Assembly (NCBI GenBank): GCA_003509235.1
Contig: DONH01000236.1
Span: 986-17,445, forward strand
DNA: 16,460 nt
DNA from: Planctomycetaceae bacterium
GTDB taxonomy: Bacteria > Planctomycetota > Planctomycetia > Pirellulales > UBA1268
Direction: 5' to 3'
The translations under genes were made by a program, and so were the position numbers. Positions 8,053 to 14,919 of the stretch are shown in pieces. Numbering within the stretch: the first letter of the stretch is position 1; each line of letters opens with the position of its first letter. Under the pieces are notes generated by a model. The model worked only from the letters and a program-made list of their open reading frames with translations. It ran no database searches and was not told the DNA's origin.

Positions 8053-9555
8053 TTATTGTAATTTACTAAGAAAATTTTCGGCAATGTTTATGTGACTTTG
8101 TCTTTTTGATTTATCCATTTTCTTTGCCATGGAACACATCATGGCCCATCGAGGATTTTTAGAAAGTTCTTCAGAGTGATTCCATATCCACCGCCAATAC
8201 AGCCCATCCCAGGTTTTTGCCCATTCACCAGTGGAATAGTTGCTCATTTTTTTAACGTACGATGATCCTGAAAAATATGGTTTTGTTGTGATGAGGCCAC
8301 CATCTGCATGCTGGCTCATAGCATAGACATTAGGAACCATTACCCAGTCGTAACTGTCAACAAACATTTCCATGAACCATCTGTAAATTTCGTCAGGATG
8401 GATTTCACAAAGGAACATGAAGCCGCCAAGAAGCATTAGCCTTTCGATATGATGACAGTATCCTGTCTTAAGGAGGCGGTGGATGACATTATCGATTGGA
8501 CTAATCCCGGTTGTACCGTCATAAAAACTCAGTGGGATACATCGAGTATGCTTCCAATGATTACTCGTCCGCATCTCTATGCCATGATCGACATAGGTTG
8601 CTCGCATGAACTCACGCCACCCAATGATTTGACGAATAAAGCCTTCTAAAGAATTGAGTGGGACAGAATAATTTTGAGAAAATTTTAAAGTTTGATCAAT
8701 AACTTGCTGAGGAGTTAACAATCCAATATTCATTAAGGGAGTAAGCACGCTGTGCCAAAGCCAATTCTCATTTTCAACAACAGCGTCCTCATAATCTCCG
8801 AAGAGATGAAATCGTTCGTGTAAGAAGTGGGTCAGCCATTGCTCTGCTGCTTTGTGAGAACTTGGGTAATACAATTCATCGATGGAACCATAATTCTTCG
8901 AATATTTGTTCTCCACATGAATTTTCGCTTCTTTATCGACCTTATCACGCCGAACAGTCGGCAGCGATGGAATCGTGCCAAGTAATTGTTTAGGAACTTT
9001 CTTGCGATTGTCTTCGTCGTACGACCACTTACCTCCTTCCGGCTCATCACCGTTCATGAGAATGTTAAGTCTCTTACGCTGGTATTTGTAAAAATCTGCC
9101 ATAAACCATCTGCTGCGTTCTGTTCGGTACGCACGATTGAGTTCATCAGAATTTATAAACATGGGTGTAGGAATGAAATCAAGTTGAATGTTTTTAGCGT
9201 TACACGATTCAATCAATCGTTTTTTTAGCAAGTAGTCATGAGATTCGGTGACGCAAAGATTCTTAATGCCTTTTGAGGAAAGTGATTGGATGTGTTTATT
9301 CAGTGTGTCTCCATTCTCTTTGTGTTCTACGTAGACCACCTCTTTTGTTTTTGTCTTTAAAAATTTTTCATATTTTTTCATAGATGCACGATGCAACCAT
9401 AACTTTTGTTTATGGAAAATTGCTGTGTAGTTCAGGTCTCCAAAAAACAAATCATCTTCGATGAGAGAAACTCCGTCGCAACTCAATCTCAATCCTGGAT
9501 GGTTTTTGAAAAGCTGGTGCGGGAATACGAGTAAATGTGATTTTTTTTTCATCAT
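8053..9555 (-). CDS. Photolyase/cryptochrome, DPRP family (FeS-BCP/CryB/PhrB-like) without cluster cysteines
   Basis: The 500-residue product matches the deoxyribodipyrimidine photolyase-related family, whose studied members repair (6-4) photoproducts or act as cryptochromes, using FAD. The N-terminal Rossmann-type antenna domain starts at LLVFPHQLF. Family landmarks in the C-terminal FAD domain are GWREFMR, GYCHHIERLM with the double His (368-369) matching the catalytic pair in PhrB, WVMVPNVYAMSQHADGG, and SKNPRWAMM. Where PhrB-type proteins carry a C-x-x-C and a further Cys before the LYW motif, this protein has MSNYSTGEWAKTWDGLYWRW (437 on), so the [4Fe-4S] ligands are absent. The gene is AT-richer than its neighbours (33-42 % GC in three sampled 60-base lines). 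There is no evident ribosome binding site. It stands alone, divergent from the sigma gene. Confidence 0.9.
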   Translation of the reverse strand: MMKKKSHLLVFPHQLFKNHPGLRLSCDGVSLIEDDLFFGDLNYTAIFHKQKLWLHRASMKKYEKFLKTKTKEVVYVEHKENGDTLNKHIQSLSSKGIKNLCVTESHDYLLKKRLIESCNAKNIQLDFIPTPMFINSDELNRAYRTERSRWFMADFYKYQRKRLNILMNGDEPEGGKWSYDEDNRKKVPKQLLGTIPSLPTVRRDKVDKEAKIHVENKYSKNYGSIDELYYPSSHKAAEQWLTHFLHERFHLFGDYEDAVVENENWLWHSVLTPLMNIGLLTPQQVIDQTLKFSQNYSVPLNSLEGFIRQIIGWREFMRATYVDHGIEMRTSNHWKHTRCIPLSFYDGTTGISPIDNVIHRLLKTGYCHHIERLMLLGGFMFLCEIHPDEIYRWFMEMFVDSYDWVMVPNVYAMSQHADGGLITTKPYFSGSSYVKKMSNYSTGEWAKTWDGLYWRWIWNHSEELSKNPRWAMMCSMAKKMDKSKRQSHINIAENFLSKLQ

Positions 9556-9613
9556 AATTATTCAGGTAAATATGAAGTTGATGTGTCAGTGAGTGTGAAC
9601 AGGTAGCGACAGT

Positions 9614-9702
9614 GTTTATTGATCATGCGGATCCATCAAAAATTTTTTAATTTTATAGAGCATCAAACGAAGACACTTGATGAGTGCATTACGTCAATAA
9701 AC
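9614..9702. repeat. Nested inverted repeats (9-bp outer, 6-bp inner)
   Basis: GTTTATTGA (9614-9622) is exactly complementary to TCAATAAAC (9694-9702). Inside, CATCAA (9661-9666) pairs with TTGATG (9677-9682) around a 10-nt loop. Long spacing makes the outer pair weak on its own (chance of order 0.1-0.2 in this region). Confidence 0.4.
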
Positions 9703-9801
9703 GGCCTCAAAAGAATCTTAGGACATGTGAAAATCCTATTTCAGTAATGCATCAGTGGGTAGGAAGAAAGTCCGGAGTCACGATTTTGACGTTTGCCAAA
9801 G

Positions 9802-9811
9802 GGTGATCACC
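9802..9811. repeat. Perfect 10-bp palindrome
   Basis: GGTGATCACC is fully self-complementary and followed by six A residues. It may be an operator half-pair; a palindrome of this length is not rare in a gap of this size. Confidence 0.3.
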
Positions 9812-9845
9812 AAAAAATGTAGGTGCTCAGAAAATCTGCTGTTTG

Positions 9846-9910
9846 CCGCAGGATTTATGGGTTATTCATAAAATTCGTAATTTCCGGTTAGTTCGATGCA
9901 AATCCTGCGG
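9846..9910 (+). repeat. 11-bp inverted repeat with inner hairpin, 66 nt before the sigma gene
   Basis: CCGCAGGATTT (9846-9856) and AAATCCTGCGG (9900-9910) are exact reverse complements, 43 nt apart. Within the loop, AAATT-CGT-AATTT (9871-9883) can form a small hairpin. Together they give a two-level stem in the likely sigma mRNA leader. An 11-bp match at this distance is unlikely by chance (about 1 in 100 for this region). Confidence 0.55.
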
Positions 9911-9959
9911 TTACTAAACATGACAAGTGATTGGTTGAAAATCCCTCTGTGGGACTCGT

Positions 9960-9968
9960 GAGAAAGGA
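9960..9968 (+). promoter_or_regulatory. Ribosome binding site of the sigma factor gene (GTG start)
   Basis: GAGAAAGGA ends 8 nt before GTG at 9977. An in-frame stop at 9959-9961 closes the frame upstream, so GTG is the only good start near here; the next is ATG at 10046. Confidence 0.65.
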
Positions 9969-9976
9969 TACGAACT

Positions 9977-11017
9977 GTGATTGCCCTCGCCGATTCAAAG
10001 AACCGAATTCCAAAAGCCGGAAAGCAATCTCAGAGAAATTCGAGAATGCCCCCGAAAACCAGTGAGCCAAAAAAGATTATTGGTCTTTCGCCCTCTGAGA
10101 AGCGAAGAAAAACAATCCTTTCGAAAAAGAGGGTAGCACCTTTTAGTAGGGACATTGAATACATTGGGGGAGATGTTTTTCTTGAGAAAAATGCAGAGCA
10201 ACTCGCCAATTCACCGCCAGCCGATGCGAAAATCCCATTGGAAGGCTTTTCTTCGGATAAAAAATCCTCCTCGAGTCGCTCTCTTTCACCATATCTGGCC
10301 AGTTTGTACCAAACTCGGCTACTGTCGAAAGATGAGGAGCAATTCTATTTTCGCAGAATGAATTGGTTGAAATTTCAGGCACTTCAAAAGCGGAGTCGTC
10401 TTGATCCAAAACGAGCGACAATGAAGCAAATGAAGCAAATCGAGTGCATTCTTGCAGAGGCGGAGACAGTAAAAGCTATTCTCATTACGTCCAACCTTCG
10501 CTTGGTTGTCTCGATCGCTAAGAAATTTAATGAACCGAGCCACTCTTTCGATGAATTGATCAGTGAAGGAAACGTTGCCTTAATGCGTTCCGTTGAAAAG
10601 TTTAATTTCGCTCTGGGTAATCGTTTCAGTACATACGCGACCTACGCTATCCAGAGACACTTCTTTCGAATTTCTCATAAAAGCCGCCAGCACCGCAATC
10701 GTTTCGCCTCTGATGATGAGCCAGTCAATGATCGGGCGGAGGAAGTATCTGATCACGAATCGTGTTCTCCTGATCAGGTTCGTTATCTCAAAACACTCTT
10801 CTCGAAGTTCCTGCACTCTCTCGAGACCCGCGAGCAGCAGATTGTGCTGGCTCGATTTGGTTTCGATGGAGATAAGCCAAAAACATTCAGGCAACTCGGT
10901 GCAGAAATGGGAGTCTGCAAAGAAAGAATCCGTCAAATACAAACTCGCGCGATTGCAAAGTTACGAACTATGGCTGAAGAAGCAAATCTTGAACGGACCA
11001 TCGGCGACTGGCTGTAA
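9977..11017 (+). CDS. Sigma-70 family RNA polymerase sigma factor
   Basis: A transcription initiation factor of 346 residues. Residues 1-100 are a basic, Ser-rich extension with no recognised domain. SPYLASLYQTRLLSKDEEQ looks like region 1.2. Region 2 runs from about residue 168 to 225: SNLRLVVSIAKKF (Asn173), SFDELISEGNVALMRSVEKF and RFSTYATYAIQRHFFR (2.3-2.4, where RpoD has FSTYATWWIRQAI). Region 4 starts at about residue 282: LETREQQIVLARFGFDG, then the helix-turn-helix FRQLGAEMGVCKERIRQI. Between them there are only about 55 polar residues and no convincing region 3. The primary sigma factor is therefore unlikely; an alternative sigma factor is inferred, with unknown regulon. The GTG start has a good ribosome binding site. 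A structured non-coding region precedes it and the SDR gene follows after 44 nt. Confidence 0.92.
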   Translation: MIALADSKNRIPKAGKQSQRNSRMPPKTSEPKKIIGLSPSEKRRKTILSKKRVAPFSRDIEYIGGDVFLEKNAEQLANSPPADAKIPLEGFSSDKKSSSSRSLSPYLASLYQTRLLSKDEEQFYFRRMNWLKFQALQKRSRLDPKRATMKQMKQIECILAEAETVKAILITSNLRLVVSIAKKFNEPSHSFDELISEGNVALMRSVEKFNFALGNRFSTYATYAIQRHFFRISHKSRQHRNRFASDDEPVNDRAEEVSDHESCSPDQVRYLKTLFSKFLHSLETREQQIVLARFGFDGDKPKTFRQLGAEMGVCKERIRQIQTRAIAKLRTMAEEANLERTIGDWL

Positions 11018-11061
11018 ACTGAAGTCTTCAACCGTAATAAGCCCCTGTTGGAGTACATCAC

Positions 11062-11790
11062 GTGCAGAAAGTTTTGATCATTGGTGCTGGTGGGATTGGC
11101 TCAGCGGTGGCGAGAGAAGTTATAGCTTCCGGAGGAAAAGTTTTTCTGGCTGGCCGTAATGTAAAAAGCCTTCAGGAATGTGCTTCGGATTTGAGCTGTG
11201 AGTGGCAAACCCTTGAAGCAACAGATGCGGCATCGTTTGACGCATGCGGTGATAAAGCGGCAGAGAATTTAGAAGGATTAACGGGTATCGTTAATTGCGT
11301 CGGATCAATTCTTCTGAAGCCAGGTCATCTCACGAGTTCAGATGAATGGCATGAAACAATTGCGGCAAATTTAACAACCGCGTTTCACTGTGTTCGCACT
11401 GCTGGTCGACTGCTACGAAGCTCAGGCGGATCAGTTGTTCTGTTATCTAGTGCTGCCGGCAGAATAGGTCTTGCGAATCATGAGGCAGTGGCCGCGGCAA
11501 AAGCTGGTGTCATAGGTCTTACGCGTTCAGCAGCTGCGACGTATGCACGGGCTAAGATACGGTTTAATTGTGTGGCTCCCGGTCTTGTTCGAACTCCTTT
11601 GGCTGCCGGCCTCTTATCAAGTGAGCTTGCCGAAAAAGCTTCCGTCTCGATGCATCCCCTTGGGCGGATTGGTGAACCAGAAGATGTTTCGAGTGCTGTT
11701 TGTTGGTTCCTTGATCCAAAAAATTCTTGGGTAACAGGCCAGATTTTGGGAGTCGATGGAGGACTTGCTGATCTTAAGGCTAAGAACTAG
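11062..11790 (+). CDS. Short-chain dehydrogenase/reductase-like protein lacking the catalytic Tyr
   Basis: The 242-residue product has the SDR Rossmann fold. The nucleotide-binding glycine motif is IGAGGIGSAVA (7-17, a variant of TGxxxGxG), followed by NCVGS in place of NNAG (78-82), Asn103, Ser130, Lys147, PGLVRTPLA and the C-terminal VTGQILGVDGG. In a classical SDR the Y-x-x-x-K motif would put Tyr four residues before Lys147; here that residue is Val143 (HEAVAAAKAG). Ser, Asn and Lys of the active site remain. AGR at 30-32 after the second strand is compatible with NADP(H), weakly. The start is GTG with GGAG 8 nt upstream. It is co-directional with the sigma gene 44 nt upstream. The substrate is unknown, and activity may differ from normal carbonyl reduction. 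Confidence 0.88.
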   Translation: MQKVLIIGAGGIGSAVAREVIASGGKVFLAGRNVKSLQECASDLSCEWQTLEATDAASFDACGDKAAENLEGLTGIVNCVGSILLKPGHLTSSDEWHETIAANLTTAFHCVRTAGRLLRSSGGSVVLLSSAAGRIGLANHEAVAAAKAGVIGLTRSAAATYARAKIRFNCVAPGLVRTPLAAGLLSSELAEKASVSMHPLGRIGEPEDVSSAVCWFLDPKNSWVTGQILGVDGGLADLKAKN

Positions 11791-11883
11791 ATCGGCATAC
11801 GCTCTGCTTGTACCCCCGAATTGGTCTGGAACATGTACAATAAATATATGTGTCCCAAAGATGCCAGTGCCCAAAGAAATCAA

Positions 11884-12237
11884 ATGGCCACTCCTTTAGA
11901 ATCAAGTGAATTACCTCCTGTGGATCCTCATTCGCCACTCGATGTGATTCATCATGTTGCGATTGCCGTCAGTAATGTCGCAAAAGCAGTTGACTGGTAT
12001 ATGAAACACTTTCGCTGCGATATTGAATATCAGGACGAGACCTGGGCACTCCTTGAATTTGGAAACACCCGGCTGGCACTCGTGATTCCAGATCAGCACC
12101 CGCCACATATTGGGTTTATCCATCCGCAGGCGGAAGCTTTTGGTGAACTGAAAGTACATCGAGATGGCACGCGGAGTTGTTACGTTGCTGACCCTGCTGG
12201 AAACGCCGTTGAAGTGCTTGCTCCGATTGGAACATGA
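11884..12237 (+). CDS. VOC-fold (glyoxalase/dioxygenase superfamily) protein
   Basis: A single VOC module. IHHVAIAVSN opens the first beta-alpha-beta-beta-beta unit, TRLALVIP and HIGF lie in the middle, and YVADPAGNAVEVLAP closes it. His24 (HHVAI), the His in PPHIGF and the Glu in AVEVL sit where metal ligands occur in glyoxalase-like enzymes. The reaction is not identifiable; methylmalonyl-CoA epimerase, lyases and resistance proteins share this fold. The start is uncertain: ATG at 11884 gives 117 residues and a normal N-terminus, while in-frame ATGs at 11833 and 11848 give longer forms with no domain in the extra part and no good ribosome binding site. The stop overlaps the next gene by 4 nt (ATGA), which implies translational coupling. 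Confidence 0.82.
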   Translation: MATPLESSELPPVDPHSPLDVIHHVAIAVSNVAKAVDWYMKHFRCDIEYQDETWALLEFGNTRLALVIPDQHPPHIGFIHPQAEAFGELKVHRDGTRSCYVADPAGNAVEVLAPIGT

Positions 12238-12737
12238 TGAAAAGTGTCATTCCGGGTGCCCGAACTCTCCTCCTTCAGGTACTTGCGACCAGTTTCATGA
12301 CTGGACTTATATGGTTTGTTCAGGTTGTGCATTATCCTTTAATGGAAGGGTGGCCTCACGATGATTTTGGCAGGTGGGAAGTGGCCCATCGTGACCACAC
12401 TGGGCCAGTGGTTATTCCTCCTATGTTGATTGAAGGTATTGCTGCTGTCTGGTTACTTGTGCATCGGCCGCGGGGTGTTCATCCACTTTTCCCTATTGTT
12501 GGCATGACGGCCCTTTTGGGCATTTGGGCAAGTACATTTTTCCTTCAAGTGCCTTGTCATCTGCAGCTTTCAACCGGCTGGGATGCTCAAACTCTCCGTT
12601 TTCTCGTCAATTCAAATTGGATACGAACTATCCTCTGGTCATTCAGAATGGCCCTTTCTGTGGGCATGTTGTGGCAGTTCTGGTTGGCATATAAGCCAGA
12701 TTTGGCCGACCTTGCGTCCCTCCAGCAGGACTCCTAA
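12234..12737 (+). CDS. Four-helix integral membrane protein of unknown function
   Basis: The 167-residue product has about four membrane segments: LLLQVLATSFMTGLIWFVQV, VVIPPMLIEGIAAVWLLV, FPIVGMTALLGIWASTFFL and the last near TILWSFRMALSVGMLWQF. Conserved-looking polar residues sit near membrane edges: VHYPLM (His33-Tyr34), HRDHTGPVV, VPCHLQL and NSNWIRTILW. The arrangement is reminiscent of small four-helix families such as DUF1772, but I cannot confirm that. It overlaps the VOC gene by 4 nt, so the two are probably made together, perhaps as partners. It ends 62 nt before lpxD. Confidence 0.75.
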   Translation: MMKSVIPGARTLLLQVLATSFMTGLIWFVQVVHYPLMEGWPHDDFGRWEVAHRDHTGPVVIPPMLIEGIAAVWLLVHRPRGVHPLFPIVGMTALLGIWASTFFLQVPCHLQLSTGWDAQTLRFLVNSNWIRTILWSFRMALSVGMLWQFWLAYKPDLADLASLQQDS

Positions 12738-12785
12738 TCTCCCAATCCACAGCCGCTTGGTGGTTCTTTTGTTATGTGTTTGGTC

Positions 12786-12792
12786 AGGGAGA
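12786..12792 (+). promoter_or_regulatory. Ribosome binding site fixing the lpxD start at 12800
   Basis: AGGGAGA ends 7 nt before ATG at 12800. The upstream in-frame GTG at 12776 would place this site inside the coding sequence and has no site of its own. Confidence 0.7.
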
Positions 12793-12799
12793 TTGTTTG

Positions 12800-13876
12800 A
12801 TGTCTGAGTCACTCTCTATGCTTGCGAAGCTGGTCGAAGGTCAGCTTGTCATACCCGATGCGCTGGACTTTCAAGAGCACATAGCGGCAGCATCGACTTT
12901 GGAGACAGCGACCACAGACGCCATAACACTCGTTGACTGTGCTGAGCGACTGCCGAGTTTCTCCAAAAGCAAAGCAGCGGCTGCTATTGTTCCAGTAGGT
13001 ACCGGGACGCAGGATCGACCAACGATTGAGGTTGAAGATGTTCATAAAGCCTTTGCAACAATTGTTAAACATTTTCGTCCTCCGCGTGCTCGACACCGTC
13101 AAGGTGTGAGTCCTCAAGCAGTCATAGATCCCTCGGCCCGACTTGCTGGTGATGTTGAAGTCCATCCTTTGGCTCTCATAGGTCAAGATGTTGAACTTGC
13201 CGAAGGAGTTGTTATTCATGCAGGAGCTCGAATTAGCGCGGGGTGCCGAATTGGTGCCGGGACAACGGTCTTTGCAAATGCAGTTCTTTATGAGGATACC
13301 CTTGTTGGTCGAGACTGTCTTATTCATGCCAATGCCGTTTTGGGGGCGTTTGGATTTGGGTATAAGCCGGATGCACAAGGTCTAGAGCTTTCCGCTCAAC
13401 TTGGCTGGGTTGAATTAGGTGATCATGTTGAAGTTGGGGCTGGAACAACTATCGATCGTGGAACATACGGGCCAACAGTAATTGGCAGCGGCACAAAAAT
13501 AGACAATCTGGTCATGATTGCTCATAACTGTCGAGTTGGTCGACATAATATGATCTGTTCTCAAGTAGGTGTGGCAGGAAGTACAACGACTGGTGAATGG
13601 GTGATCATGGCAGGTCAATGTGGTCTGCGTGATCATATTCACATTGGTGATGGCGCAGTACTTGGTGCACGATCAGGCGTCTCAAATGATGTCCCGCCAA
13701 AGCAAACAGTACTTGGTGAACCAGCTATTGATCTGAGGCAACGCAAGCTGCAACTTGCTTCAATGTCGAAGCTTCCTGAGATGAGAAAGCAAGTGAAGCA
13801 CCTACTGAAACGAGTTGAAGAATTGGAACAGACATTTCAATTGGCAACAAAAGAGTCTTCCTCGAAAGCGGCCTAG
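12800..13876 (+). CDS. lpxD: UDP-3-O-acylglucosamine N-acyltransferase LpxD
   Basis: LpxD transfers a hydroxyacyl chain from acyl carrier protein to the 2-amino group of UDP-3-O-acylglucosamine, the third step of lipid A synthesis, in the cytoplasm. With the ATG at 12800, chosen for AGGGAGA 7 nt upstream, the product is 358 residues, slightly above the E. coli length (341). The N-terminal uridine-binding domain covers about residues 1-95. A left-handed beta-helix of hexapeptide repeats follows (IDPSARLAGDVEV, IGQDVELAEGVVIHAGARI). GFGFGYKPD and the catalytic His242 in MIAHNCRVG match the family, and the C-terminus is a short helix or coiled coil (RKQVKHLLKRVEELEQ). The related lpxI follows 74 nt downstream. 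Confidence 0.95.
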   Translation: MSESLSMLAKLVEGQLVIPDALDFQEHIAAASTLETATTDAITLVDCAERLPSFSKSKAAAAIVPVGTGTQDRPTIEVEDVHKAFATIVKHFRPPRARHRQGVSPQAVIDPSARLAGDVEVHPLALIGQDVELAEGVVIHAGARISAGCRIGAGTTVFANAVLYEDTLVGRDCLIHANAVLGAFGFGYKPDAQGLELSAQLGWVELGDHVEVGAGTTIDRGTYGPTVIGSGTKIDNLVMIAHNCRVGRHNMICSQVGVAGSTTTGEWVIMAGQCGLRDHIHIGDGAVLGARSGVSNDVPPKQTVLGEPAIDLRQRKLQLASMSKLPEMRKQVKHLLKRVEELEQTFQLATKESSSKAA

Positions 13877-13950
13877 AATCTCATTGGAGAGGAATAAGTA
13901 TCCTCAATGCGTGTTTTAAAAACCCTAGATAAAGAGTAGTTGATAGCACA

Positions 13951-14880
13951 ATGAAAGCCTTGTCCGGGGACGTGAACGAACTGCCATCACTCGATGGAGA
14001 ACTGGTCGGTATTCTTGCTGGCTGGGGACGGTTTCCAATTGTTACCGCTGAAGCGATTCAACGACGTGGTGGACGAGTTGCAATTCTAACAATCCGGCAT
14101 CATGCCGAAGAATCACTCGAGGAGATAGCTGATGTTTATGGAGAAGTCGGTGTTGCTGAAATCGGGAAGGCCATCGACTTTTTCCGTCAGAATGGCGTGC
14201 GTCGAGCGACGATGGCCGGAAAAATTCATAAGAAGCAACTGTTTCGTCGATTCGGATGGATTCGGCATATTCCTGACTGGCAAGGGCTTAAGACATTCTG
14301 GTCACATTTTGTAACTCGTAGCAAAGACAATCGTGACGATGCGCTTCTTGGAGCAATTGCCGTAGCCTTTGAGAAGTCAGAAATTCGTATTTGTCCAGCA
14401 ACAGATTTTGCTCCTGAGCTTTTGGCAACTGAAGGTGTGCTAGCGGGCAAGTCACTCTCAAAACGTCGGATGGCTGATGTGGTTTTTGGATGGCGGCTTG
14501 CGAAAGAACTTGGACGGCTCGATATTGGGCAGACAGTAGTCGTAAAGAACCAGGCTCCAATGGCCCTCGAAGCAATTGAGGGTACTGATGAGTGCATTCG
14601 GCGGGCAGGGCGGCTTTGCCGTTCTGGTGGTATGACAGTCGTGAAGGTTGCAAAGCCTCAGCAAGATGAACGGTTTGATATGCCAACAATTGGTATTGGA
14701 ACGCTTCAATCAATTCGAGCCTCAGGAGGTAAGGTGCTTGTGATTGAGGCTGGTAAGACAATCCTCGTTGATCGGGAGCAGATCACTGCATATGCGAGTC
14801 GTTGTGGTATTTCAATTGTGAGTTGCTACGACGTTGCTGGAATACCCTTGCTGGAAAAACCCCGCTATCGCGTTGCATGA
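13951..14880 (+). CDS. lpxI: UDP-2,3-diacylglucosamine pyrophosphatase LpxI
   Basis: LpxI (formerly DUF1009) cleaves UDP-2,3-diacylglucosamine to lipid X and UMP, the fourth step of lipid A synthesis, in place of LpxH. Landmarks: ILAGWGRFP near residues 21-29, MAGKIHK, DDALLGAI, VVVKNQAPMALEAIEGTDE, and RFDMPTIGIGT with Asp243, which corresponds to the Asp reported as essential in the Caulobacter enzyme. At 309 residues it is a little longer than typical (about 270-280), mostly through the N-terminal 17 residues. Only a weak AAGAG stretch precedes the ATG. It lies 74 nt after lpxD on the same strand, so a lipid A operon is likely. LpxA, LpxB and LpxC are not in the window. Confidence 0.93.
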   Translation: MKALSGDVNELPSLDGELVGILAGWGRFPIVTAEAIQRRGGRVAILTIRHHAEESLEEIADVYGEVGVAEIGKAIDFFRQNGVRRATMAGKIHKKQLFRRFGWIRHIPDWQGLKTFWSHFVTRSKDNRDDALLGAIAVAFEKSEIRICPATDFAPELLATEGVLAGKSLSKRRMADVVFGWRLAKELGRLDIGQTVVVKNQAPMALEAIEGTDECIRRAGRLCRSGGMTVVKVAKPQQDERFDMPTIGIGTLQSIRASGGKVLVIEAGKTILVDREQITAYASRCGISIVSCYDVAGIPLLEKPRYRVA

Positions 14881-14919
14881 CTATATCGCTTTTCATTCTT
14901 TTGACTGTAAACTTCTTAC

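Larger units (their letters stand above)
9556..9976. promoter_or_regulatory. 421-nt non-coding region rich in inverted repeats before the sigma factor gene
   Basis: No ORF of useful length is present on either strand. Inverted repeats are listed separately: a 9-bp pair enclosing a 6-bp pair (9614-9702), a 10-bp palindrome (9802-9811), and an 11-bp pair with an inner 5-bp hairpin (9846-9910). The part near the photolyase is AT-rich (AAAAATTTTTTAATTTT, 9639-9655), as in an upstream promoter element. The region should hold promoters for both flanking genes and probably a structured 5' leader of the sigma mRNA; no known riboswitch was recognised. Confidence 0.55.

Noticed and set aside
9761..9777. 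AGGAAGAAAGTCCGGAG resembles the GAGGAAAGTCCGG motif of RNase P RNA
   Set aside because: The other conserved blocks of RNase P RNA (such as ACAGAA near the 3' end and the GGTAAC region) are absent and the region is not laid out like it.
9846..9910. tRNA-like look: complementary ends around a GTTCGATGC stretch
   Set aside because: The segment is only 65 nt, no T-arm or anticodon arm can be drawn, and there is no CCA end.
10593..11159. Open frame of 188 codons on the plus strand across the sigma/SDR junction
   Set aside because: Overlaps two well-supported genes in another frame; its composition is Ser/Arg/Lys-rich without domains.
12809..13378. Open frame of 189 codons on the minus strand
   Set aside because: Lies entirely antisense to lpxD, which has clear motifs and its own ribosome binding site; no recognisable protein.
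13890..13906. Possible terminator hairpin GAGGA...TCCTC between lpxD and lpxI
   Set aside because: Five-pair stem with no adjacent T-run; the genes are more likely co-transcribed.
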